64,000 bases of DNA from Axinella damicornis (taxonomy: Eukaryota; Porifera; Demospongiae; Axinellida; Axinellidae): NCBI GenBank assembly GCA_963931865.1, contig OZ007510.1:12549981-12613980 (forward strand). The letters run 5' to 3'. Shown here in pieces: positions 25,702-39,000 of the stretch (the stretch's first letter is position 1; each line of letters begins with the position of its first letter). The translations under genes and the position numbers were made by a program. A model generated the notes under the pieces. That model saw only the letters and a program-made list of their open reading frames with translations. It searched no databases and was not told the DNA's origin.

Positions 25702-27183
25702 ATGTCTGGCGGTGGGTTCAACGAGACGCTGAAGTGGACCTTCGGCCTGATAAACTCTGCGAACAAGTACCTGACTGCTGAGACGTTCCAGTCCAAGGTT
25801 ACCTGCAATGGCAACACGTTGAAGAAAAAGCAGATCTGGACGCTGGAGCGCGAGGGAGAAAACGAGGTCGCGGTCAAAAGCCATCTGGGTCGCTACCTGA
25901 CGGTTGATGTGAACGGCAAGCTGGACGCATCGGGGGAGGAGATCGGGGACGACCAGAGGTTCGAGTTCATTACGCAGGAAGATGGAAAGATTGCAATCCG
26001 TAACATCAAGCATGGCCGATACATTGGAGGCACCGGAGACCAGCTGACCGGCTACGACAAGGAGATCGGCCCCACAAACCTCTTCACGATCCACCTCGCC
26101 ATGCATCCACAGATCAATGTGCGCAGCGTGAACAGAAGGACCTACTGCCACCTAGACGAGAACGAGATTCGCTGCAATGAGGAGATTCCTTGGGGCTACG
26201 ATGCAATGATCATCCTCGAGTTTCACGGTGGTAAATACGCCATCCGAGCTGCCAACCAACAGTACCTGACGCGCACGGGTGCTCTCGTGAGTCCCAGTAA
26301 TTTGGGTCCTGACTGCCTCTATACCCTTGTATTCCGAAATGCCCAGGTTGCATTCAGGGATTGCAAGGGAAAGTATCTTACTGCTGTGGGTGCGTCTGCT
26401 ACTGTCCAGTCTCGAAAGGACACAATCAGCAAGGACGAACTCTTTGTGCTGGAGGACAGCCACCCACAGGTTCGACTCATTGCTTCCAATGGCAAGTACG
26501 TGTCCATCCGAGATGGTGTCGAAGTTCGTGCCAATCAAGGTGGCTTCACTGATTCTGAGCTGTTCCAGATGGAAGCAGTTGACCGTACAGACCGCACAGG
26601 CGAGGTGAAATGGGCATTCCACTCGAAGAACAAGAAGTATTGGCATTCAGGTGGTACAATTGTTTCTGACAAGGAAGACTTCAAGAGTCCAGCAAGCCAG
26701 TTCGATATTGTATGGATGGGTCCTATGGTTGCCCTCAGGGCCCTCAATGGAAAGTACGTCACGGTCAAGCCCAATGGCCAGATGGCTGCTACTAGTCCTG
26801 AGATCACCGATCAGTGCAAGTTTGTGTTTGAGTTCTTGAACAGGCCCATCCTTGTTCTCCGAGGTGAATTTGGATTTGTTGGTGTGAAGGGCGCCTCTGG
26901 CATCCTGGAGTGCAACCGGTCACACTATGACCTTTTCATAGTCGAAGGCAATGCCGGCTCGTACCAGCTCAGAGGGGTCAACGGCAAGTACTGGAAGGTC
27001 GATGGTGATGGCGCACTTTCTGTAAACGGTGACACACCTGTAGATTTCTTCTTTGAGCTCCGAGCTCATACCCACATGAGCATCACTGCTCCCAATGGCC
27101 AGTATATCAAAGGCCAGCAAAACGGTGGTTTTTCAGCATCTGGAGGAAATACGATTTCCAATGCGACACTATGGGAATATTGA
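25702..27183 (+). CDS. FSCN1: Fascin, actin-bundling protein
   Basis: Cross-links parallel actin filaments in filopodia and similar protrusions. A single uninterrupted exon encodes 493 aa, the same length as human fascin-1. The start is the ATG of MSGGGFNETLKWTFGLINS; the frame is open upstream but that part is 5' untranslated in character. Four beta-trefoil domains of about 120 residues are visible as repeated GKY/GRY strands (HLGRYLTVD, CKGKYLTAV, NGKYVSIRD, KNKKYWHSG, NGKYVTVKP, NGKYWKVDG). LKKKQIWTLE and the end SNATLWEY match vertebrate fascin. The residue equivalent to the PKC site Ser39 of human fascin-1 is Thr39 here. The human relatives have introns; this copy has none in the coding part. 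Paralogue symbol is by similarity; the sequence should predate the FSCN1/2/3 split. Confidence 0.97.
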   Translation: MSGGGFNETLKWTFGLINSANKYLTAETFQSKVTCNGNTLKKKQIWTLEREGENEVAVKSHLGRYLTVDVNGKLDASGEEIGDDQRFEFITQEDGKIAIRNIKHGRYIGGTGDQLTGYDKEIGPTNLFTIHLAMHPQINVRSVNRRTYCHLDENEIRCNEEIPWGYDAMIILEFHGGKYAIRAANQQYLTRTGALVSPSNLGPDCLYTLVFRNAQVAFRDCKGKYLTAVGASATVQSRKDTISKDELFVLEDSHPQVRLIASNGKYVSIRDGVEVRANQGGFTDSELFQMEAVDRTDRTGEVKWAFHSKNKKYWHSGGTIVSDKEDFKSPASQFDIVWMGPMVALRALNGKYVTVKPNGQMAATSPEITDQCKFVFEFLNRPILVLRGEFGFVGVKGASGILECNRSHYDLFIVEGNAGSYQLRGVNGKYWKVDGDGALSVNGDTPVDFFFELRAHTHMSITAPNGQYIKGQQNGGFSASGGNTISNATLWEY

Positions 27184-27404
27184 ACACGGCAACATGTCAC
27201 TTTCTGCGTTCCGTTTCGCAAGATATCCGAACTCTAAACTTATTTTAGACTCATCCAATTGCGCGACAAAAGCACTTAGATTGTTAACTGATGCCATTTT
27301 AGCAGATCCAATCGTCACATTTTGTGTACATCGTGTTCTCATGTTAAGATTTTTGTTTTGTAGTGATTACTGCTTATTACAGTGATTGCATGTGTCATGT
27401 TAAT

Positions 27405-27410
27405 ATTAAA
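27405..27410 (+). terminator. Possible fascin polyadenylation signal ATTAAA
   Basis: ATTAAA lies about 220 bp after the fascin stop in AT-rich sequence; the canonical AATAAA is absent nearby. Confidence 0.4.
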
Positions 27411-28007
27411 ACGTTAATTCAATTAAGAAACAGTATTATGTGTGGAGATGTGTACGTGAATCCTTACTACTGTAGCAACAACAATGGATATCAGCTGATT
27501 ATAATTAACTGGACCCATTCAAGTTGATGGGGTTCCTAATAGCTGCAAAGAAGACACAACTTTACAAACTGTAGCCACAATCAGCACAGATTATACACCC
27601 AGTTTGCATTACTGGGACCATGCATGATCAATGCAGGTGGCATTGAACCACCATGCATTTCCATGTAGTACTAGAAGATAAGCATGGTGGCTGCGTAAGG
27701 ATGAAGCTTGAGAATTAAGGACACTCCGCACAGCACCCCATTCAGCTGTTACATTGGTTGTATGTTGACTGTACGTACGTAACACTCTTTACGTAACGTT
27801 TGTCATGAGTTGCACGCCATATTCAGCTAGAGTGTATGTAGCCCGTTAAGCTCTTCACACTTGAATTAATGTTCACATATTTCAGTCTGCAGGTTTCGAA
27901 TTCCAAAATCTCCCTAATACGGAATAACCATTTCATGCTGCATTGCCACACCAATCTGAAAAGTTAACATCACATGGACAATAATAATTATAAGCTGCTG
28001 ATTGTTC
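27411..28007. other. Intergenic, fascin 3' side to DRG2 3' end
   Basis: About 600 bp between two convergent genes. I see no coding frame or repeat of note; the DRG2 3' untranslated region must lie in the right part. Confidence 0.5.
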
Positions 28008-31000
28008 TTATTTCTTGACAATCTGAATGACGTCTTCATCGTGCATCTGGTGCTGTAGGCCGACTCTCTGGGGACTGTACTTTGTGCTTGTGCCCTGAAA
28101 AGAGAAGAGAGCAAACACACAGCTAGACAGCCGCTGCATGAACGTAGAGCTTGTTGCATGAACGTTTGGAAATTTCAATACCAAGCACTGGTGATTGTGA
28201 GCCCCACCTCCTTTACTGTTAGTCTATTGCTTAAGTACACTCCAGTGGCTTATGTACACATAATTGCAGGTTGCTTAAGTACACTCCAGTGGCTTATGTA
28301 CACATAAATGCAGAGTTGCTTATGCACGCATACCCCAAGGGTATACAGCAGTGGGCAAGTACCCAGGTGAACATAAAATTAATGTGTGTGCCCACACCGC
28401 ACTATCATGAACTGTTCACCTTCGTCTACAACATGCCTGGTTGGACACGTCTTTGGGAGAAGCATTAGTAGTACTGTTGGCGAGCCAGCACTACCGCCGT
28501 TTCACCTGAAATGTAAGCTTCTGATGGTTGCCAAACAGGTAGGCTGAATAGTGAGTATGTTACAGCCACATTTTGCTCCAGCAGGTACTGCCAGTACTCA
28601 ATACGGAGAAGTGCAATACCACCATATGTACATCGTCATGGAACCAACCGTGAACCTACCACATCTATTACATCATGGAAACCACCCATGAGGCATGATC
28701 TCTGTTGCCACGGAGACCACCCATGAGGGCAGATAAACTCATGCATAGGGAAACAAGAAGTGCCCAGTAGGGCACTTAACCCCATACACTGATTACATGC
28801 GGCAACACTTGATGTGCTTTATGAATATCGAATAGAAATACTGACATCATCCTGCAGATTTTGGCCTACCTTGAAATTGAGGTGTGGCCTTGTTCAATAA
28901 GCTTGGACAGAGAGCGAAACCTTGCTCTTAGCACATTTGTGAGGTACGTATAAGTCATTTGTACATTGCAATAAAAGGCTGAAGCGTTCCTACATTGTAT
29001 TTCACCAAAAACTGCTCATTTTTGTGTCCACTGACAGACAGATAGATGGACATACTGACATACAGAGCAATCACTCTACCCTTGTTGCGCATGTGTTGCT
29101 GCACATGAGCGCGCACGGGGTAACTACACAATCGGTGTAGAAGCCCATCAAAATTCCGTTAGTTGCACCTACCCAGACAAGGGCATACTTGAATGTGTCC
29201 ACAACTGCTCTATGGACGCCATGACACTATGAAAACAGAGAAAATAATGCAACAATAACAATCAGCAGCTGATTACATACTATTGACAATCCAGTTCTTC
29301 ATCCCAGCTGCACTGTGCAGTGAATAACCAATACCTACCCACACCAGGTCAAGTCAATGTCCAAGGAAAATATTATGGTATCCATTACAGTAATTAGTTT
29401 TGTCCTCCAAGGAGGTAATTACCTACACAACTACATTGTCACCAGGCTCTCTCTTCCGCATTCCTTACTGTGTGTGCCGAGTAAGTATGAGTCAGCCTTG
29501 CAATAATATGAAGATTTGTCTTGCAGTATGAAGAATATCTTGCAGTATGAAGAATGTGTTGCAGTACACGCGAGTCTGCGAGGAAAAGCTGCTGGGAGTA
29601 AGGCTAGTGTGTGTACGTACAACAGCCAAGTTCCCAGGTCATTCTACAGCCAGTCTCTGGTAGCTCACAGTACGGAAAGGAATGCTCTGCTAAGAATGTT
29701 TTGGATCATGAAAACAAACGTTTCGGACAGTTTGGATTGTATGCGGCATGGGTAACAAACACATTTTGCCATACTGACAGTCATCACTAGTCTTAACATT
29801 GACTGCCACAAAACAGAAGAGAGCCTGGTATCTCTTGTCATGCGACATTCCAGGTGTTCGAGGAGTGGCCCGCCACTTGTATGAGCACAGCAACAGGTTT
29901 GGCACTTGGTGTACAAGGAGAAGCTATTTGAGGATGGGTGCAACACCAGCTGCTCACTGTGACGTCACAGGAGGAGGTAGATTTGGGGGAGCATATTAGG
30001 TACACACCATTTGGAGACACATTCCAACACATTAAAGCCAGATGGTATGCATTTTGCACTATACACAGTGCATGCACCTGTAAACTCCAGGGGAGTACCT
30101 CTAGTTAGAGATGGAATGTGGTCACAATTAGCATGCATTCTGATGTGTCCCACACCATACCACTGAGCTTGTTGTCAGCGTTTGGCTGTTTACAGTATGA
30201 AAGCAATACATTCACAATGCAAGCAACAACAAGCTAAGCGAATGCAAGGAATGAAGCAATACTATTGTAGGATACAACTCAAATAGCTGCTTCACTTTCC
30301 TATGTGTAGCCATGCATGTTACATCCAGGAAAGGAAGTCGGGACACACACTGATGTACGGTTAGTACTACAAAGAGCACCTGGGTTGCAAGTGCAGTAGT
30401 AAAGGTACGTAGCAGGCATGTCAACGTCCGCATAAACTGGAACTAGACAATTATTAGCAGCCAAGCTTCGTCTACTGAAGTGAAGAACAAGGCCACAGCT
30501 CAGTAACGGCAAACCAGGTATTTTGAAAATATGGCCACTCCCTGATTTTAATTTTTTTTCTTCAATCGCTCAGTGCATTTTGATGCTGCAAAGATCGACC
30601 AACTAGACACTGAATTGGTCTCGCCCGCCTGCAATGCTTCCATTGCGGTGCTCCTAGGCCTTCCCATACTGGCATCCAATTTGGGGTTTAGTTTAATTGG
30701 GGGTGGGTTGTAGAAATGAAATCAATGGAAATTGATACACATGATCAAACTTTGCAGGAAGGGGAGGGATACAATGCCCTCATTGTACTGCCCTTCGCTA
30801 CTATGATCATGACGTTGGAACAGAGGAACAGATTGGAACACCAAAAGTAAATGCTGTAATGTTCTAGCCTCGTACCTAGGTCTTCCCACCCCAGCATTTG
30901 TCACTTACAGTACTAATGCGGGAGTTAGTACTGCAAGCGACAAACGCTGGGGTGAGAAGGCCTGGGTATGAGGCTAGTAATGTACTCCTCACCACATGTT

Positions 31001-33840
31001 CGACTGTGCTGCTCTGTCTAAGGATGAGTGCATTACCTCGCCCTAAATCCGGTGGTTCTGAGAGACAAAATTCAAAAATATGCATGACATAGCAGCCACA
31101 ATCCAATAGAGGCACCACAAACTATTCATGGGGACACCTGTACCTGTGGAAAGGGCACATCAGCACAACATTTTAAAACCACAGCATCCCTTGAAAGAGG
31201 AAGTTTGGATTGTTACACAAAGCCTAAATATGCTGGAACCTGGGAACAGTATTTTAGGCCACTGAAGACAGGTGGCTTAGCTTTAGATTGTCTTTGCAGG
31301 GTGCTGACCAAATTTCAAGTGGTATTATACAGAAGATGTAGAGAGTTCACGATCATCAACCACCTTTCATATCACAACCAGCGCACCCTCACTTGGCAGG
31401 TCTCCACTCTCCAGGCCATTCAACGCTAGTGTTGACCAAACGGATAATGCAAACTGCAAGCAATTGAGAGCTACCTGGGTATGGCCCGGGAATGAGGCTA
31501 GAACGGCCCGGGAATGAGGCTAGAACGGCTTGGAAATGAGGCTAGAACGGCCCGGGAATGAGGCTAGAACGGCCCGGGAATGAGGCTAGAACGGCTTGGG
31601 AATGAGACTAGAACGGCCTGGGAAAGAGGCTAGAATGGCCTGGGAATGAGGCCAGAACAGCCTGGGAATGAGGCTAGAACAGCCTGGGAAAGAGGCTAGA
31701 ATGGTCTGGGAATGAGGCTAGAATGGCCTGGGAAAGAGGCTAGAACAGCCTGGGAAAGAGGCTAGAACGCCTGAATGAGGCTAGAATGGCCTGGGAATGA
31801 GGCTAGAACAGCCTGGGAAAGAGGCTAGAACAGCCTGGGAAAGAGGCTAGAACGCCTGAATGAGGCTAGAATGGCCTGGGAATGAGGCTAGAACAGCCTG
31901 GGAAAGAGGCTAGAACAGCCTGGGAATGAGGCTAGAACGCCTGAATGAGGCTAGAATGGCCTGGGAATGAGGCTAGAACAGCCTGGGAATGAGGCTAGAA
32001 CAGCCTGGGAAAGAGGCTAGAACAGCCTGGGAATGAGGCTAGAACGCCTGAATGAGGCTAGAATGGCCTGGGAATGAGGCTAGAACAGCCTGGGAAAGAG
32101 GCTAGAACAGCCTGGGAAAGAGGCTAGAACAGCCTGGGAAAGAGGCTAGAACACCTGAATGAGGCTAGAATGGCCTGGGAATGAGGCTAGAACAGCCTGG
32201 GAATGAGGCTAGAACAGCCTGGGAAAGAGGCTAGAACAGCCTGGGAATGAGGCTAGAACGCCTGAATGAGGCTAGAATGGCCTGGGAATGAGGCTAGAAC
32301 AGCCTGGGAAAGAGGCTAGAACAGCCTGGGAAAGAGGCTAGAACAGCCTGGGAAAGAGGCTAGAACGCCTGAATGAGGCTAGAATGGCCTGGGAATGAGG
32401 CTAGAACAGCCTGGGAAAGAGGCTAGAACAGCCTGGGAAAGAGGCTAGAACAGCCTGGGAAAGAGGCTAGAACACCTGAATGAGGCTAGAATGGCCTGGG
32501 AATGAGGCTAGAACAGCCTGGGAATGAGGCTAGAACAGCCTGGGAAAGAGGCTAGAATGGCCTGGCAATGAAGCCAGAACAGACTGGGAACGAGGGTATA
32601 GAAGTGAGGCTAGGAATGAGACTACATTGTGATGCCATGTGATTTCATGTGATTGTATACCTGGCCTCCTAGCACACTGTGTAGAGGTAGTGAGCCACAA
32701 CAGTTAACAGGACATTAGCCACTAGCCCATTGGACTGTTAAAGAACTAGAAATGACACCTGTGCCAACCAAATGTAGGGCACCAAGACTATGGCACTGGT
32801 GCCAAACACAAGTTTCTCTCACACCGTATAGCGGATAATTTTCGCAGGTTTAAATTTTCGTGAATCTTCCAGAAACCCGTTCTGAAAAACATTTCACAAT
32901 TTTTAATATCACGAATACGGTACTGGTACCGGGTCAAGACCTATGACCGGTGACCACACCCCTTAAATTACTATCACTATCACTTCACATGTCAATTTAT
33001 GGCGACTACTGCAGAACTGAGCGGGTATTTCAGTGTGGAGACGATGGTGCGGGATCAACTACCGTGCCGAAGGGAGCGAGCTACTTCTGATGATCCATTC
33101 GCAGTGGCGGTGGTGAAAGGCGAGATGATTGTGGGCCACGCTCGAGATCTTGCTTGCTGTAGCTTCCTCTAGACGGCAGTTGCTTGCTCACTTCTTGGTT
33201 AGCAGCCTGGCAGCGGGGCTGACGGTGGCCGACTAAGGTCCCTTGGGGGATGGCAGCCATTGCGCACGTTGAAAGTAGCGATGCAGTGACATGGCTAGCT
33301 AGTTCAGGTACTACGTGACAAAATGTTTGATGGAATTTTTTTTTTACGGGCACAAATTTTCGCGTGCGGGCAACCGGTCGCGAAAAATGAGAAAATTTGA
33401 ACCTCACAAAATTACCCGCTATACGGTATTGCCTTCTCGGTGTGTAGTGAGGTCTTATTTATGCCTTTCTTTCTTTCATACACACACACACACACACGCA
33501 TGCACATACGCACGCACACACACACGCACACATGCACACACCTCCTCTCCTCTTGGTATAGATGCGTATGAGAGAGAGGTACTCCCACAGTGTGGCAAGC
33601 AGATAGTCCAGGTTGAGTTCCATCTCACAGCTGATGACTGTGCTGTGCGACATTCTGGCCAATCTGTCCACCTCTTCCAGACTGATCTGGTCTATTTTGT
33701 TATAGCACTGTGTGTGTGCATGTTTGTGTGTGTGTGTGTGTGTGCGCGTGTGTGTGTGTGTGTGTGTGTGTGCATGTGTGTGCATGTGTGTGTGTGTGTA
33801 TGTGTGTGTGTGTGTGTGTATGTTTGTGTGTGTGTGTGTA

Positions 33841-33885
<45 letters not shown>

Positions 33886-36800
33886 AGCATGTGTGCAGTG
33901 TAACATACAACCATTGAGCCTCACATGCTGGCATCTATATTTTAACATTCCATCACCATTCAACACCATGAAATCCCCATATCACTACTAGCACACTTGC
34001 CAGACTGGACATCAACTGCAAAATTACAGTACCAATATGGCCTGCCATGTGGTAGGTTCTGGCACGCAGGGCTGGGCTTTATCCACAGGTGGAGACACTT
34101 GGAGGGATTGGCTATTGAGGCCAGCATTCATGGTTGTTACCATGCAGACCTTATGGAAGAATGCTCTCCATGCAGAGACTGGGCGAGGTTCTATACTAAA
34201 CCAACTACCCATTCAGTAGATTCTTGCACGCAGGATGCATGAATATCGTTGCAGAAGGGACATAGTGGGTCATACTTTAGTACCCTCGGAATCTAGAGTC
34301 TGAAAAAAACCCTAATGGAACTTGATTTCCATGTTAATTACGGCTGGACATTTTGGTAGCCTCGTTCCCAGGCCATCGCCCAGCTTTTCATCGCTTACAG
34401 TAAGCCTGGGAATGAGGCTTTGTTTTGGTGCACCTGATATACATATGGTTCTAGTAAGTTTCCCATGATTATGTAGTACAGGTGGCCTCGACAACATGTA
34501 CACCTCTTGTCAGATATACTCTGTACAGGATATGCCAATGCTGAAGCTAGTAATCTCTAGTCATCTCTCAATCTGAGGCCTGAGGCTGTAGCATTCTATC
34601 GCTCTGAGTTGAATGCTAGCTATTAACACAGCTACACACTAGCCTGGGAACTTCAAAGCACTGATCACCTCCTTGCAGAAAACCATACTCACACGCACAC
34701 TGACACGCAACACCCACAGCTACTGTCGATTTCACTTCGCTTTGAACATGCGTATTGTGTGCCAAGTTTTGCGGCAAGAACTTCCTGTGGGTGGAGCTTT
34801 ACGGAAATCGCACGGCCCACAATACACTGGAGTCCGGAAGCTGCGGGCACTTTGCGTGAGTGCCATATTTGTAGAACACAGTTTCCGTGAAAATCCACGG
34901 AAATACGCATGTTCGAAGCGAGGTGAAATCGACAGTACACAACACAGCTACACACTAGCCTGGGAACTTCAAAGCACTGATCACCTCCTTGCAGAACACC
35001 ATACTCACACGCACACTGACACGCAACACCCACAGCTGCACAACACAGCTACACACTAGCCTGGGAACTTCAAAGCACTGATCACCTCCTTGCAGAACAC
35101 CATACTCACACGCACACTGACACGCAACACCCACAGCTACACAACACAGCTACACACTAGCCTGGGAACTTCAAAGCACTGATCACCTCCTTGCAGAACA
35201 CCATACTCACACGCACACTGACACGCAACACCCACAGCTACACAACACAGCTACACACTGGCCTGGGAACTTTAAAGCACTGATCACCTCCTTGCAGAAC
35301 ACCATACTCACACGCACACTGACACCTAACACCCACAGCTACACAGACAACTAACATCCCAAATGTTCACTCCATTATCAGCTGTGTACAATGAGCACCA
35401 CTGTGTACTGATTGTGTGCTGTATGCGTTGGTGCCAGCCTGTAAGCAAGACAATACCGTTACCTAATCAACAGGTGGTTCACCCAGAGGCCCCTGTATGG
35501 ACAGGGACTCTATTGATTGTCACAGGTGTAATGAAGCGACAAGAGCCAAAAAGCCAACTGCCTTATAAGGTCACAGCAAGCAAACTTGGTGAATTGGATG
35601 ATATTTCAGTCATTAAACATGGCGACCTATACGTCCTCAGACAAATTGACCTTCATTACACAACATTCCAGAGCAATATCGTGTGTCACTCATTTCTATC
35701 CATCGGAAATCCTCAGGAGGTGGTCTTTGAGCTTTCATTTCAAAAATGTCCATTTTTCTTTCTTTCCCTGGCCGCCGCTAGCCTCGTTCCCAGGCTCTCC
35801 CACGCGCACGCGAACAAAATTTTTGTGAAGGATGTGGTCTATTTCATATGCATAACCTCTAATGAGTGACAGTGCACAGCTTTACATAAGTACATACCAC
35901 AACATGAATACACAAATTGTGAGGCCACAAGATTAATTACTCATGCTGGAAGCCAGGTGGACTGGTACCCCCCCCCCCCCCCCCCCAACAGATTTCGTCT
36001 CACAGCTTTGGAGAAAACCAGAATGAAAACCCGGAAGTATTTCGCACATGATACGGTGCCACTGCTGCCTGACAACTCTGGAAGGTTTAGCATCTCTGTG
36101 TGCCCTCCTGGATATTAACTAGTTCTCCAACTAACGAACAACGAGCATTCTCCGCCATCATACCTTCACATCGGGTAGATATGACATCAAGGGTGGCTCT
36201 TTATCACTTACGAAAAGCTTTCAGATTTTCCTTCCAATTATCTATAGAGCCTGGGTACAAGGCTAGTCCCTTACATCCTCCAGCTTACTGTTCATGTATG
36301 AATGCAGCAATTTGTTACACGTTTGCATAAGTACATGCCACAAATGGGATCCACAACTTGTGGACCGCAAGAGGTCCAATCAAAGGATGTTCATGGTGAG
36401 GCCTGCTGTCCACCACTAGTGGTGACCAGGTGTTCCTCACGGAGGGAATTCAAAGAGGAAATCCACAATAGGAGGGTTTAGTCTCGTTCCCAGACCGTTT
36501 ATCCAGAGTGAGACTAAACCTTCCTATTACGCTCTACACAAAGCTTGCATATGTGCATATGCAGCAACACTACTACACTGGTACCCACATATAGGCACTT
36601 GAGGTAGACTCTGTTCCCCAGGATAACGTCTATGAAGTCATCTGCAGTGGAAAAAGTGCATACATCATCAAATCATGGCCACAAAACCCACCAGAAATCT
36701 TGAGATATACCCTCCCTCCCCTTCCCTCTTCTCCTCCTCTCCCTTCCTTCCCTCCCTTTCGTTCTTGGAGCACACGAACAATCAGGATTGACATCGCATT

Positions 36801-38962
36801 GAGGTAGAGGACAGTTGTATCAGGTAGGACTCAAACCGTGCTGACCATTCCACCATGGCTAGCGTGATGCGTAGGAGGCCGCTGTGCATATGCCCCATAC
36901 TAGCTCAAGTAACGGAAGTGGGATGTTCGGGGGCAGGACTAGTGAAGCATGTGACCTCACAAGCATGCATGCCTTTTACTTGACCTCGATCTTGTGTTAA
37001 TGTGGAAACCATTGTGCTAATGCTCCTGGCCAGAGAAGCTATTGCAAAGGACTGTCGGTGAGTCAGAGTAATGAGCTAGGCCAGACTCACGCATACGCAG
37101 TGAGCTTGCGAGACTGCTGACGAGAATTGTCGTGTGCTGTGTTAATGTGTATGCCACGAGAGCGGTGAGAGCTCACTGACTCCTTCACAAGCAGGGTGCC
37201 GGACTCATGGGGAGCAGCAGAGCTATTTGTACACTTCAACGTTTGTGTTGCTAAAAATACTTCTCTTGCAAAGGACAACAAAGAATACTTACAGTCTTGC
37301 CATTGGCATAGCCATTTCTATTACATTTCACACCCTTGATTCGCATGCATATGCTATCAGGATTGTCACCATAGTAAGTAACATGGTGTAAAAATGCACA
37401 TGCCCCTTGCAAATTACTGCTAATTGTTTACAGAATGTTCCAGATTTTCCACCAGGAATGCTCAGACGTGTCAGATGTGTCACCAGTGTATACTATGATA
37501 ATCAACTGGATTCCTCCCATAGCTGTAAATGTCACTATAACTGACCAGCCCTCCTCCTACCACCCCACGGGAAGGTGCCTATAGGACCAATCTATGTGCT
37601 AATCCACCCACCAAAATCCCATTTTTACCATATAAGGTAAAGTTGGAGCCAGCAGGAATGTCTTGTCGGTCATGAATAAGTGTACTGTAATGAGATCGCA
37701 CAAAGTGGAATTAGATTCAAAGCCTTAAAAGAGGGGAATTTGGCTGGGCACAATGATTATGGAAACTAGCGCAGCCAGTCAGCTGTGAATAAGCAGGTTG
37801 GCAAGAGTTGCTGAAGTCTGAATGTGTCTATATATAGTCAATGCCCCATTGTACGCTCAACTACTGCAATGCTTTAGTTATGGCCGGCAACCAAACATGC
37901 CACACCCATACGCGTAATCACTGCACCAGCTGGTAACAGCACACCACACACAGGCTAGTCACCACACCCACTTAAAATCAGGTCATACATATATACCACA
38001 CAGGCTGCCACACCCACCGTGAATGTCACAGTTAGGTTGTAAACAAGGCTGCCACGCCCACTTTGAATGCCAAATGCACAGTTGTAAACATGACATGTGC
38101 AGGATGCCACGCCCACTTTGAATAACACAGTTGTAAACAAGACATCTCCACGATGCCACACCCACTTAGATCACCACTACAAAATATCAACAAGAAGCGA
38201 AATCAATTCTTTGAGGTTACTTTTAGCATAAGGGTCCCTTAAAACATACCATATTCCCAGGTTTTCAGATTGCAACTTCCCCTTTTGGTCATTCTGTGCA
38301 GATTCAGGACACCCACGAGCTTTCAGACTGGGGAAACCTTCATTGCTAGAAATGGAGGCCCTACAAAGCCGGAAGACTGTTTTCTAAGCCTGTTTGTGAA
38401 GAAGAGGACGGAAATGGCCCATCCAGTGCCAACCAAGGCCTTTCTACAGCCAAGCCAAGACACATGCAACCATTCCGTTTTCACCATGAGGGTGAACCCA
38501 CTCACCTCCCCCTCCCCTTGTCCCACCACACAGAAACTAGCTAGCCTTGTTCCCAGGCCTTCTACACAGCTCAGGTGCTCAGACCTTCTGCTCCATATTT
38601 TTGCATACTGAAAACTGGAGGTGTAGGAGGCCTGGGAACAAGGCTAGACACTACGTAGCTTCATGCACATGTACTAACAAAAAGTAAAGTAAAAGGAACA
38701 GAGGCTACTCATTGTCAGTAATGTCTCGTATTCATGTCAAGACGGAATGAGGCCATAAACATGTAAACCCACAAGAAGGCACACATCATTGAAATGACGC
38801 TGCCTGTTGACATACATCAGGATTCAGGAGCACTCCTGCGAATATACAAGTACATACCTGGAGTGGAATCCTCACGAAACAGCACCTCAGCATTAAATAT
38901 TTCTGGAGGTCACTCGTCAAGAGAGATGTCAACCAGTTTAGAGAACAGGGAGGAGGGAAGGG

Positions 38963-39000
<38 letters not shown>

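Noticed and set aside
31484..32602. CRISPR array
   Set aside because: Units are head-to-tail without spacers; it is a minisatellite.
36810..36880. Reverse-strand tRNA-like GGTTTGAGTCC
   Set aside because: Only a B-box-like word; no A box at the right distance and no pairing arms.
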